From NCBI RefSeq assembly GCF_000002995.4, contig NW_025062478.1, positions 3,448,001 through 3,512,000 on the forward strand: 64,000 nucleotides of DNA, in the 5' to 3' direction. This stretch comes from Brugia malayi. Its lineage: Eukaryota > Nematoda > Chromadorea > Rhabditida > Onchocercidae. Positions 38,714-51,041 of this stretch are shown in pieces. Both the position numbers and the translations under genes were made by a program. The number at the start of each line of letters is the position of its first letter. Position 1 is the stretch's first letter. The notes under the pieces are model-generated. The model did not search any database and was not told the DNA's origin. It saw nothing but the letters and a program-made list of their open reading frames with translations.

Positions 38714-41700
38714 TGTTCTTATTTCCTTTTTTTTTTAAAAAAAATTTAGCGTAAAGTTTTTATTATTTGATAAAATTTTTCTTCCTTATCGCTTTCTTTT
38801 TTTTATTCGTGCGGGAATTACAAAGACATTAATCATTACTGTAATTTCTTTTCATCTATTCCTTCCTATTTCTATTTGTCTTTTCATTCTGTCATTTTAA
38901 AAACAAACTTCATTTCATTAAAATACGAATTGAAAAAAAAAGAGATTGAAAAAAAGCCCAAAAATAAGTAAGAAGATTTCATTAATTAAATTAATTCAAT
39001 TAAATAATTTATAATGAAAAAACGAAATGCAAAAATGGGAAAAGAAACATTTTGCTCCAATTTAATAATTATTAATTTTAACTGATTATCATTTATAATA
39101 GAAATAAAAAAATAAATACAAATGTAAGAAAATGAGGCAAAACACGATTTTATTAATCGATTGTAGGCTTTAAGAATAAAATTTATATTAATTCTGTTTG
39201 AGTTTTTAAAAAAGTATTTTGGAATATTTTTCCATTTGGCTTAATATTTGAAAAAGTTAATTTAATAGTACTTAGAAGATTGATCGAACACTGTAAGCTA
39301 AAAAAAAAAAACATATGGAAAAAATTTTATTACTTAATACAAATAATTTGATATAAATCTTTTTAATAGGCAATTTTGCTTTATTTTTATTATTTTTAGT
39401 ATTTGTTGTAAAAAGCAATTGAGAAAAGAAAAAGAGCTAATAATTCGAAAAAAATAAATTTTTTTTTTTTATTTTATTAATATTATTATATATATATATA
39501 TATATATTTTCTGATTATTATTACTATTATGTCAATTACAATTATTTATTGCCAAAATGAAAATGCAAAAAGTTTTTTTAGCATAATAAAACTTATTATC
39601 ATTATTCTTCACAACTTAAAATACAATAATTTGCCAAAATAAAATTTAAAAAGAAGTTAAAACGATTAAATAAACATTTAATTTATACACAGCAAATTGA
39701 TTTAATGAATTATTACAGTGATACTGCGTAAATATCATTAATTTATTTATCAACATATCATACAATTAATCAAAGTTTATTACAACAAGCAATTATGATT
39801 ACTACGTGACAAATATGCTTTAAACAAATAAGTTTCTATATTTTTAAAATTATATTTTATGAATAAAGCTAATAATTAATATCAAATTTTTATTTTCAGC
39901 AATATCAATATACCTCAAAACTTGATTATCGTCGTCGTCCAAGCCATTTAATTATTAATAATATTAAAAAATTACGACCATTTAAATCTACTAATATTGT
40001 AACGGAACCATTTGATCAACAAATGTAAGTAATTAATATTAAAGTTAACTTTTGTTTTCTTTTTTCTTTCCAATAATTTTTAACACCTTTTCTTTTATTT
40101 AATTGTTTGGATAATGTGCATTTAATGTATGTGAAATTTAATTTACTTTCATTATCAGAAAACAATCATTACAAATAATGAACAATACGATATTGGAGCG
40201 TTCACATGATGAATTCCAAAATATCATAAAACAAACCTATCCACGATCAAAATTATTCTCGTCCTATTCCAAAAATGTTAGTATTATTTGTTGACAAAAA
40301 ATGGAAATAAGTAAGGATCAAAAAATTAAAATATAGTTTTCCTATATTCCATCATTATTTTTTATTCCTATACCTCAATCCTACCCTGTTTCGCTTACCC
40401 ATTATTTATATTCCTTGCTCATTTCCTTATCTTACATAATTCTGTTTAATTTTAGCAGTTTTATCTTATTTCACTACTTTTCCTTTTCCACACTTCATTA
40501 TTATTCTCATTAAAATTTAATTAAAATAAGCAACATTTTGATGTTCTGTTTGAACAAAAAATTAAAATAAAGGTACTGTAGGGTACAGTATCTCTTTAGT
40601 GCTATACCGTATCCTATGTATAAATTTGGAGTTTCTCTTCAGTATCTTTATTTGTTTACTAGGATTATAAATACCAATTTTATTGTTTACCGGAAACTAT
40701 TTGCTACACATAAAAATTTCCATTTTTTTTCCTTTATTTCTTTCAGGAAATGAATCGTATATTACCGAAAGTAATTTCACCATTTCTACAAAATTTTAAT
40801 GATAATGGAAATGAAGAGAAGCCAATAAGTGTAAAACCAAAATTAAGATCAACATCAACAACAACAGCAACAACAACAACAACCACAACAACAACAATAA
40901 CAATAACACCTCTAACATCACAACCAATGCTATTAAGTCGTATATCACCAGGAATTAATATTGATGAAGCAAAACAAGCTAGGATACAGGTATTGTAATT
41001 AGAAAAAAAGATAAAAATGATATTTCAATACACGTTATAACTAGTCAATTTAAAAATATGTTTACTCTTTGACATTTAATTTATTATTTACCATACGTTG
41101 TTTCAATTAGAAAGTGAATAAATAATAATTGCTATTATCTTTATTAGTTTTTTTCGCTTTTTTTTAATAAAAATGTAATCTGTTAAAAGTTTTTTAAGTA
41201 ATATAAATGTTGATTCTTCTTTTTTTAGATATCAATAGCAATAATTAATGTTGGTTACAATGTTAATTAATAATCGTAATGGCAATAACAATTGAATTTG
41301 AATTTCATTCTAATTTTACGCATCGTACAGGCTAGATGGCGTAAACTGGGTCCACTGGTGAAATCGATACAATATCCGTATGTTCGGCGAAATTGGAATC
41401 GTATTATTTTAACAAAAGATAGCAATGAACCATCACATTTTTCAAATCGAATGCAAAAAATTATCAAACGATTACGACAACAACAACAACAACAGCAGTC
41501 AGCACAAATACTAATTGATCCTGAAAAAGTTGAAAAACGACCTCGTGTGGATGGAATATTACTTTCAAATGTTGAAATAAAGTCAAAATTATTCCCCAAC
41601 GAAGGTTTTTTTAATATAATTTCTTTTTTTGTTTTCCTTTTATTTGCTTTGCTTTTTTTCTTTTGAAGATATCTTTGTTATGAAGATAAAAAGTATTTGA

Positions 41701-44700
41701 TGAAATATTTGGCAGAATGAAAATGGTCAGTCAGTTAAATTGAATTATAAAAATTATTGTAAAAACACTTTTACTTTTTTTTCACTAGTTAATTAATTAT
41801 TTTAAATGATTAGTTAATTAACTGAACAATTCAGCAATTGTTAGATAATAAAGATAATGAAATTTTGCCTTGTTTAATTCTTACAATAACTTTCATCAAT
41901 TCCTGAAATTCCTGAAATTTCTATTTCAATTAATTTTGTTGTGATCAAAGATCTAATTGTAATTTCTATGTTAGAACAATTGGAAAAATCGAAAGTGATT
42001 GGAAATTTTGCATCATTCATACGAAATTTGTCTCAGTTAAATTAGGGTCAACCATTTCATCATTGTTATCATTATTTTAAATCAAACTGAGACATAAATT
42101 TTTACCAAATTAATTGATTCATACAAGAAATAAAAAATGATTTTTAGTCATTTTTATCTTTTTTTTTGCAAATTTCGAATTTAAGTGATTTGAAGTGAAA
42201 TTTTTTATATTTTTAAAGATTTTTAAAAGATTTGAAGTTTTTTTAAATCTAATAAATTTTTTTACTGCAATTTTTTATGAATGCAAAATTTTTTGTTATT
42301 ATTATTTTCAACATAAAATGATAATTTAATTTTAGTAGATGAATGGCCAACAGAAATAGTAAAACCAACAACTACCACATTATCAACAACAACAACTACT
42401 ACTGCAATTGTTACCACTACAGTACCTGTTACCAATTTTGTTACCGAAATTACTCCAAAACCAACAACCATTGATACCATTGCTTTTACTGATAATGCAC
42501 CAACTATTATACCCACAACAACCATCACATCTACAATTGCTTCATCGCTTTCTTCATCATCGTTGACCACTTCAATTCCTACTTCAATAACTGATTTCGA
42601 TAGCACGACAACAACCACTGAACCGAATTCATTTCCGTTCAGCACATCATCAAATGACTATCATTTTCGAAAAATTACACCGGCGAAGAAATTTAAATTT
42701 GCTCAGAAATTTCGGCGGCAACCACGACTTAAGATACGAAAACCGGGTCCGTTTTCAGTTTCATTTCATATTTTATGCATTACACAATTCATAAAAACTA
42801 TAGTACCATAGTAAATTCTGAATTTTCTAAATTTTTAATGGAACAAATCTTAATTTCAGTGATTATTCTATTATTGCATTAATATTTTATGCAATTTATA
42901 CGAAATACTTTTTTTTTAAGATTCAAAAAATTATATTATCATTTTTATGATACATTGAAGACTCAACAAATTATATAATAATTTATATAATTTTGCTTTA
43001 TTTAATTTTCTGTTTTTTTTTTCTTTTTTTAAGACAATGAAAGATTTTTGTGAATAATTTGTATATAGTTTTTTCGTTTTTTAATTTTACAAAATATTTA
43101 ATAAAAGATAAAATTTTAAAACCAAACAGTCTTTTATGTATGTGTTTATTATCATGAAAACATCATTATTTTTTATTTTTTTTTTTTTACTGTGCTTTAT
43201 TTAGCTTTTGCTTTCTTTTTTTTTAAGATGATAGAGGACCTTTAAGAGGTAATCAAACAGCATCCGGACGAAGTCCAATTATTTTACCTCAACTTGAACC
43301 GTTAAATTTGGAAAATAAAATTGGACAGGAAAGTCTAAACAATGATGCAAATGGTTAGTTAGTTAATGATAAAAAAAAATATTTTTTCACATTTTCGCTG
43401 CATTTAAAACTTTTTAAATAACAATTAAATTTACTAATTGGAACGATTGGACGATAAAATGTGATATTTTGATTGTTTCCAACAGAAATTCTTCCTAATA
43501 AACAACGAACTTAAAAATAATGAGAAAAAGAGGTCAAAAGATTAGGAAATTAAGAATCGTTTGATCAGAGATAGTAAAAAAGATAATGAGAAAGGGATAA
43601 GAGAGAGAGAGAGAGAGAGAGGGAGAGGTAGTAGATGGTGGAAAATTTTGTGCTAAATTTTTATGAAAGAATAACCTATTTTATTTATTTATTTATTTAT
43701 TTCATGTTTCAGCAATATTAATTTTACAATAATTGTATTTCGTCATAAAAAGGAAATACGAAATTAAAACAGATGTGATAAGATTAATAAAACCTGATGA
43801 GATAGATTTACATAAAAAGAAAATCAGGAAATAAACAGATGTGATAAGATAGCAAAAAGTGATAAAATATGTCTGCATGAAAAGCAAGTGAGAAATTAAA
43901 TGAAGTAAATGTGATAAGATAATAAGAATGCTTATATAAGATAAGATATATTTATAAAAAAAAGGGGCGAAAAAGTATGCGTGGTGATATCTACTATGAG
44001 GAAGTGAATAGATGTGATAAGAGATAATAAGATATGATAAGGTTATTTGTATAAGAAAAATTTAGTAGATAAATGGATGCGGAAAGATAATAAAATATAA
44101 TATATCTATATAAAAGGAAAATAGAACAACGAACAGATATGATAAGATAATCTGATATGATATGTTTACATGACAAGGAAGGGGGAAAATAAATGCGAAA
44201 GTTAAAAGATGATATGATAAGATAGTGATGTTTCCTGTACAAAAAGAAAATGCAAGAATAAACAAATGTGATAAGCTGAAGTGATTTAAGGATGATATGA
44301 TTTTACAAGATGGGATGATATGGAGGGAAAAAATAAATAAATACATAAAAAGAAAAATTAGTACAAAATAATTGGGAAAGAAAAATACAAAAAAAAAAGT
44401 TTGTATAAAATAATAAAAATCGATTAATCTTAAATATTATTCTGTACTAGGAGGAATTGAAATTTTTACTAGTATTATTTTTTTTTTTTTTAAATTTTTA
44501 ATGTAAGTCAGATGGTCAATTAAATTTTGAAGTGTTTTTTGCGAAGTATTTTAAACCTTTTCAAGTCTTTATTTTTGTTATCTTTTGTTGCAGGTCCTTC
44601 AGTTGATTCAAGTGATTTATTCGGTGGTGCATCGAGTAGTGGATTTGATAATTTTGATAAATCAATAGAGTTTAAATCAGAATCTGGTAAAACTGAAATA

Positions 44701-47342
44701 GATAATGCAGGATTTGGTACCGGGAAATTTCCAACTGATGAATATGGTTTAACAGGATTTGGTGGTGGTAAACCACCACCGGTTGATTTTAGTCAAGCAA
44801 ATGTTGGTATATTTGGTAGCAGTGAACATAAACAATCAACAGATGATCATAACACGTAATTTTCTCTTTAATTTTAATTGATTTTTCCAAGTGTACAAGA
44901 AAATTTTTATTAAATTTCCAATAATTCCAATCAAAAAAAAAAAAAAAAAATAATAAGAAGAAAATAGTAAGACAATTAATTCCCAAAAAATTCTCACCTA
45001 TAAAGATTTGAAATTAAAATAGTAATGAAAATATTAGCAACAAAATTTTTTTTTTAGTGTTTTCCGTAATTTTCCTAAAAAATTAAAAAATCATAAATAG
45101 TTATTAAAAATAATCAAAATTTTAGCATAATATCAACAGATCATGAGACAACAAAAATGACAACCGAAAGAATTGATAGTACGGATTCTTCAGTCGAAAC
45201 AACATCATTGCAAACTACACAACATTTAAGCATAACATCATCAACTAATTCACAATCGGTTTTAAAAAATTCCGGATTAATTCCTGCATTACCACCCTCC
45301 GAATTTGACGGTGATTTTGGAACAGGAAAAAGAGGAGCAGTATTAGGAGGTACATTTCGTGGAACACAAACAGGATTCAATAATTTCGGTACTTTTTTTT
45401 AATTTGAAATATGAGCTTATTTTTGAGAAATTGAAAAAAAAAAATGAAGAAAAAGAAAAACAAGAGATTTTGCTATAAAAATCTAAAAACAATCATAAAT
45501 TAAAATTGATTATGGTTAAAAAAAATTTTTTTTTAAAATTAATTAATTAAATTTGTAGATATTTTTATTGCTTATGTGTCTAAAAAAAAGAAAAAAAAAG
45601 TTTTATACAATAATTATTTTTTAAGATAATGAAGTTAAAGAATCGATATTTACCGGTGATTCTGCATTAACACCAAATCGGTTGGGTCCAACTGGTGATG
45701 GTCTTGGACCACCGATTCCATCCGGTGCAGCTATACCACCACCGGTACCAGCTGTTGGAATAGGTGGTGCTGCAGCTGGTATTTTACCAACATTATCAGA
45801 TCGTTATATTAAAACGCAAAATCCACCAACAACGGTTTGCTTTTTCTGTTTTTAATTAAATTGAAAATTTCATTTCGTCCTTTTCTGCAATGATAAATGA
45901 AATGTGAATTTTTCATTTTTTTTTTTTTCTTTAACTGATCTAATTTTTATATGAGAAAATGACTGATAATATTGAAAAGAAAAATGAAACGATTGCACAG
46001 TTATCACAAATCTGAATGATAACTTTACTTTTATCATTTTTGGTAGCATATTTTATGCATTATTTGTGAAATTAATGCTAACACTTAAATATTTTTTGCC
46101 ATCTTTAATTTTCAAAAAAAAAAGTTGTTGAATTCAAGAAATTTTATAAAAGTGTTAATTTTATAAAAAAGTTTCCGATTAGTTTCTATTATACAAAAAT
46201 AAAAACACATTAGTTTCTGTTATACAAAAAAAAAAAACAGAAAAAACAAAAACATATATTACTTCTTATTTTTGTTTCTAACACAGAAATTTTTTACTTT
46301 TTATTTTCTAACATTTTATTTCTTACTTAAAATGCTATATCTATATATAACTTTTTATTTCTTATTTTTAGATTAAACCATCTGCATTATTGAATTTTCT
46401 AACTAAAGCAGACATTGGTTTCAATCAGGCAATCAATCATTTTGAGCAGGGTACACCAATTGAATCTGCTGCAATTGATATTTTAGAAGTAAATCATATA
46501 TTTTATATATTTTTTAATATTTCTTTAAATTTTTTGAAAATTATAAAATTGTTGCTACGAATTTTGATTTTTTTTTTACCAGAACTTATGTACCATTCTT
46601 TTTTTTCCATGCCTTTTTTTTTCTGAGGAATATATATATTTTCAAAGATAATCAAAGATTATTAATCAATTATGCTAACGGATATTGCTCCTAATAATAA
46701 CAATTATTCTATTAAATGCGGTATTACAAGGAATCCTAGTAAAATACGGTATTACAGTATGTCATTGCAAAGAATAGTACCGTATGCTATCTATTATCGG
46801 ATACTGATAATTTGATTTGTAGTGTAATAAACACTGTTGTTAATTGCATTGCTGTTTTTGTTGATGTAAAAATATATTCCATGATTAATAAATTACACCA
46901 GTAATTTTTAAATTTCAGGTTGCATTGGGTAGTGAAAAATTAGATAGCCAAGCTAAATTACTAGGCCATATTGATCGAACAATTGGTATTGATAATTTGC
47001 AAAGGTTGCAAAGATGGGTAAATACAGGTGGTGCATTGGACGCTCTCAAAGAACAGGTTTATTTTAATTTCTAATTTAGATTTTAACTTAAAGGTTTAAT
47101 TTAGAAATCAAATTTATTAAATTACATTAAAGTAAACTAATTCATTAAGAAATGAAATGAATTGCGTTTTTTTTTTTTTAAAAAAAAAAAAAATAAACTT
47201 ATCATTATCATTCGTGAATCCGATCAATAATTTTATTTTTTAGCTTGCCAACTTTGTTAAGAACTACACAATACCGGAGAATTTGCTTCCTACCGTACCA
47301 CCTCAATTGCAGTACCTTTTTGCACCAGGAAGGAAACGATAG
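30448..47342 (+). CDS. Secreted Thr/Gly-rich protein of 824 residues, thirteen exons
   Basis: Exons: 30448-30537, 39900-40024, 40159-40276, 40747-40989, 41331-41604, 42336-42746, 43228-43353, 44594-44855, 45126-45388, 45626-45834, 46372-46488, 46919-47056, 47244-47342. All phases agree and the frame is open throughout. Residues 1 to about 22 are a signal peptide (YYLQYLLLLYSIFPCF). Then: a basic region (DYRRRP), a Thr run in exon 4, a short poly-Gln in exon 5, a mucin-like Thr/Ser/Pro segment in exon 6 (about 284-420) likely to be O-glycosylated, and Gly-rich segments with GFGTGK, GFGGGK and DFGTGK motifs in exons 8-9. The C-terminal 117 residues (exons 11-13) are compact and free of low complexity and look like a conserved domain, ending APGRKR. 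There is almost no cysteine. I do not recognise the family; an extracellular-matrix or cuticle-associated role is a guess from composition. The exon 6 donor (G|GTCCGT) is weak but is required by phase. Intron 1 is 9.4 kb. Confidence 0.8.
35077..35219. repeat. 29-bp tandem repeat, about five copies
   Basis: The unit is ATTTATGATAATGATGGTGA followed by TAATATATT, alternating with a GAAAATGATAGTGATAAT variant. It lies within the 9.4-kb first intron of the secreted-protein gene. Confidence 0.75.
36074..36330. repeat. Imperfect AAT/GAT trinucleotide-rich block
   Basis: A run of AATAAT, GATAAT, AGTAAT and AACAAT words within intron 1 of the secreted-protein gene. The Asn/Ile/Val-rich open frame at 36119-36427 is its translation and is not a gene. 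Confidence 0.75.
39486..39507. repeat. TA dinucleotide run
   Basis: A short (TA)n microsatellite about 400 bases upstream of exon 2 of the secreted-protein gene. Simple sequence only. Confidence 0.8.
43745..44285. repeat. Degenerate intronic array carrying TGATAAG motifs
   Basis: Intron 7 of the 824-residue protein gene holds units of roughly 60-80 bases, each with a RTGATAAGATA-like core followed by a TATGTTTACATRAAAAGRAAAT-like half. Cores occur near 43772, 43840, 43912, 44016, 44035, 44140, 44216 and 44270. The core matches the WGATAR consensus bound by GATA factors, and TGATAA is the preferred core of nematode intestinal ELT-2. Whether it is functional is inference; it may simply be a decayed satellite. 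Confidence 0.6.
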
Positions 47343-48832
47343 CTGCTGTTTGCTTATGGTAATCAAGCGGGTACAATGAACTTCGTTCTTTTTTTTTTTG
47401 TTTTTCCAATAACAAACTGTTTAATTTTGCTCAGAATCCTCGAAATTGGTATTTTTTTTTTTGTCACCAGAAGAGGACGAAATAGTATGTTTGTATGTAT
47501 TTATATGCAGTTGTGATAGAATGTATTGCAAAATTAATTCAAATATTTCCTCCATGTTTTTATTTTGATTGGCGATAGAATAATTGAGGTATTTTGTTTT
47601 AATAATGTTAATGTAATAATTCATTAATTCTTAAGTCATAATCAGTTAATTATGTCTTAGGCATACACTTAAATATTAGTTGAGTTATAAACTAATACTT
47701 ATAACATTTTGTGTGAAACTGAAATTTTTTTCTGGTGCAGTTGATATGCCTCTAAATGTCTTCCAATTCTCGACTATCTCTCAAGACCTGTAACCATGTC
47801 TACAAGTTGATCTTTCTTCTTTTTCACTTCTTAAAAAATTAATGGAATTTTGAGGTAAACTAACATCATGCAGTAATAGATGTCTCCATTAAAAGTTTTA
47901 ATTTAGAATTTAGGAAAGAAAACCGATGAAAATGACAACAGAAAAGGAAGAGTACTAGGTAATATCAATTTTCTTTTTCTTTGATAAGCAGATGATGAAC
48001 TACTGATACTTCTCATATTTGTTAATTTCTGGTTGAAAATGATAAAAAAAAAAAAAAAAAAAAGAGATATAAGGAGCAAAGTCACAGCTATCACTCGATT
48101 TCATTATCAAAAACAAAAATGAACAATGTGAGTGTATTCGAAACAAAATAAAGAAACGAGCAAACAAATTAATTCGAAAAAAAAAAAAAAAAACTTTATT
48201 GAATACAATGAATTTCACAATTCAAAATGCACCAAATACTGAAACTGTAATTTAAATATTCTAAACATTGTGCAATCTCAACTACGAATGAAAACTATAC
48301 AATAATCTAATTTAATCCATCCCAAATGTTCATACTTGCATATTAAATTAATCTTGGATCCATCTTTAAAACCTGTCATCAAAAACTAACTGCCACTTCC
48401 GCTACGAACTTCCCTTCCTATTTTCCCTATCATTATCTGCATTTCCAACCAAGAAGCAATTCAGCGGAAGGAGAATTGTCTTGTGTTTATCTAATAAATA
48501 ATATACATATTATAATTGGTTGCCCGGTTATGTCATTTCTATGTATATATATATATTTTAGTTACTCCATGCATAGTTGTATGTTTTCCGATATATTTAA
48601 ATAAATCGCTGTACCTTTTTTCAGGTGCTCTATAACTTAGGCTCGAAATTATTGCCTTTTTTATCTAAATTGTAACAAACTATTAAATGTGTAGGAATCT
48701 ATTCTTTTTTTCTTCAACTGGTAGTAAATTATATCAGCTATAATAAAACGAAAATAAGATTTATGTACATGTGAAATATGAAATCTTTCTATAACAAGTG
48801 AAAAAATAAGATAACTACATCAGATGAGATCA
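47343..48832. other. Convergent intergenic interval
   Basis: Between the 3' ends of the secreted-protein gene and NAA40. No exon is supported. It probably contains both 3' UTRs; candidate AATAAA words occur on the plus strand near 48491 and 48600 and on the minus strand near 48197. It also holds A/T homopolymers and a short TA run near 48545. Confidence 0.5.
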
Positions 48833-51025
48833 TCATTCAGATAACGATTTTGATAAAATCAGATAATCACCAGAGTCTGGACATGATGAATCAACACTAA
48901 AGCCATTCTTGTGAAAGAATGCAAGCGAATTTCCATTAAATGCAAACACTGTAGCCATCAATTTGTCCATTGACATCCTAAAATTATCCAGCACTCCAAA
49001 TAAATAGCACATCAAAATTCATCATCGCAAAATTTCAGTTTAATAAATAATTATTATCCATTTTTCATCCAGGTTAAAGCTAATGCTAGTTCACCAATCA
49101 TGAACATAATAGACAATAAAGTCCGGTATCAGCCATAATCATATACTTGTTGATGTCTTACTGCTAACCTTAGGGTTATACCTGCTTATTTCACATAAAT
49201 ATCTACCATTTAAATATTTTCACCTTTATTATACAAAAAATCAAGAGCTTTTGAGAATCACCGGCTTACTGAGATATATTAGTGTGCAATAGGGTCTGTT
49301 ATAGTTTTAACAAAAATTTATTTTTAGCAGTTCAATTCGCTGAAGTTCTGAAAACTTTCATAATTTTGAGTTCAGCACAAACATATGCAAATTTTGGTTT
49401 CATTGCTCAATTATGCATTATAGTGTTTTTCCCTTTCATTTCCTACTATCTAAGAAAGAGAAAATGTTGAACAGTATAAAAATGATGATTACTTCTTTCC
49501 AATACATTCGGCAATGGATAAAAGAGTCGATCCAATACCTTTAACTTGATATTCGCTTTCTACCTGTATCTCATAACTGAAATAAAAAAAAAATTCCAGA
49601 TATAACAGGAAGTTCCGAAAAAAAAAAAAAAAAAGATTTCAATTCATCTTTCTTCCGTTAAAATCATAACACAGTAAGCAAAAAAACTTAGATGTCATCC
49701 CTTCCAACTTGTTCCTAATGCATATCATTTGAATTCCCCAAAAAATCAGCTCATATAAATGTTGTAATCCAAATTATAACATGTGATAACACCGTTTCAG
49801 TTTGAATAAAGTTCCCAAAACACATCGTTTCTCTATTGATAACATTAACATTATCTCTTATCAACACTTATCGCCTTGTTGTAAGATATCGAAAAAGTAG
49901 TAATAATACTATCGCCGCTACTTTTTTAGAAAAATTTGATAATATAGCTAAAATCAATGTTAACAAACACTAACCAATATAATACAGCTGAATCGAAATC
50001 AATATCAAAACGATAATGCAAATAAGCGATCGGTTTATTAGTTTCATTCCTTGCGATAATATATCTGTAAACAGTATTTTCATGTCGTTTACTATCTAAT
50101 AAAAGAACGATAAAGTTAAGATAATAATAATAAATAAAACTACTATTCTATGAATCAACCTTTCGATAGCAAATATTACAAATACCTTGATGTAGTCGCT
50201 TGAAATTCCTGTTTTTTGCTTGCTTCGTCGTATCCCCATTGAGAGATCTCATACATTGCACGCATATTAACTACAAACAATTGGAAAATCCATTGAAATT
50301 CCTCGTCATTTAAGTGTGTACCCCATAAAAACGTGAAATGAATCTTCTCACTAAAAATTAATTTAATCAATCAGTTATGCAGAAAAAATTCATTTTAGCT
50401 ATATTATCAAATTTTTTTAAAAAAGTAGCGGCGATAGTATTATTACTACTTTTTCGATATCTTACAACAAGGCGATAGTGTTGATAAGAGACAATGTTAA
50501 TGTTATGAAACTGACGAATATGTAATAAACAATGTAAAATGTTTGATAAAATTTTTCTTTCAAGGATAAATCAGAAATATTAATATATTAATCCTAATAT
50601 TAATACTAACTAATCTAGTAGAACAAAAAAAAACCAATCAATTAAATCAATTATTTTATATAGAAAAAGGATTAAGAATACTATTAGATTTATTAAGTAA
50701 AAAAAAAGTGTAACAGCAACTTTTTTTCTTGAAACTATTATAAACTTTTTTAGAGAAAAAAAGGGAAGTGATTGATGTATGTAAGCTTCCACCTTCCTTA
50801 AGCTTTTTTAAAATTCCAAAAAAAAAAAAAAAACCAAAACATCACCAGCTTATCCAAAAGAAAGAAATATCCGAAAACTACCTAATAACAACTCACTGAA
50901 CAAAGATAAAGTATTGAACAAAGATGTAACCTTGGAAAATTTTCAAAGCGTGTGGTACCACCGATAGCATTTTCAGTATTGATTAATTTCGTAGCTTTCT
51001 TTACTAATTTCTTCTTTACATCCAT
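48833..51025 (-). CDS. NAA40: N-alpha-acetyltransferase 40 (NatD), five exons
   Basis: Minus-strand exons: 51025-50931, 50350-50186, 50064-49975, 49576-49493, 48977-48833; phases agree and give 192 residues (the human enzyme is about 237). NatD transfers acetyl from acetyl-CoA to the N-terminal Ser of histones H4 and H2A. Diagnostic segments in order: EFQWIFQLFVVNMRAMYE..SQWGYDEASKK (substrate-binding N-terminal part, matching the WAF/MYEQSEWGWKDREK region of NAA40), RYIIARN..PIAYLHYRFD, LYCYEIQVES, then the acetyl-CoA loop as VKGIGS (Q/RxxGxG/A-like) and DKLMATVFAFNGNSLAFFHKNGF, the C-terminal GNAT motif. The Cys-rich tail of the human protein is absent. A TTTTTTCAG seven bases before the ATG has no upstream donor and is a good spliced-leader acceptor. 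Exons 2 and 3 lie between two inverted repeat arms. It is divergent from TDRD3, 1.9 kb away. Confidence 0.88.
49839..49955. repeat. Left arm of an inverted repeat in NAA40
   Basis: About 117 bases beginning ATAACATTAACATTATCTCT and ending ATAATATAGCTAAA. Its reverse complement recurs at 50392-50506 with only two or three differences. It lies in the intron after NAA40 exon 3, ending about 20 bases from that exon's donor site. Confidence 0.9.
50392..50506. repeat. Right arm of an inverted repeat in NAA40
   Basis: Reverse complement of 49839-49955. It lies in the intron between NAA40 exons 1 and 2, starting about 42 bases upstream (in transcript sense) of exon 2. The two arms enclose 436 bases with exons 2 and 3. 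Confidence 0.9.
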
Positions 51026-51032
51026 TTTTGTC

Positions 51033-51041
51033 CTGAAAAAA
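51033..51041 (-). promoter_or_regulatory. Probable spliced-leader acceptor of NAA40
   Basis: The minus strand reads a pyrimidine tract TTTTTTCAG immediately before GACAAAAATG. Nematode outrons end in this way, and there is no donor upstream that would make it a cis-splice site. No leader sequence is encoded here, so this is inference. Confidence 0.5.

Noticed and set aside
42262..42645. Val-rich minus-strand ORF
   Set aside because: Antisense of the Thr-rich exon 6 of the secreted-protein gene; the plus-strand frame is supported by exon phases.
49839..50506. A DNA transposon with terminal inverted repeats
   Set aside because: The enclosed 436 bases are conserved NAA40 exons and there is no transposase or obvious target duplication; two opposite insertions of one short element fit better.
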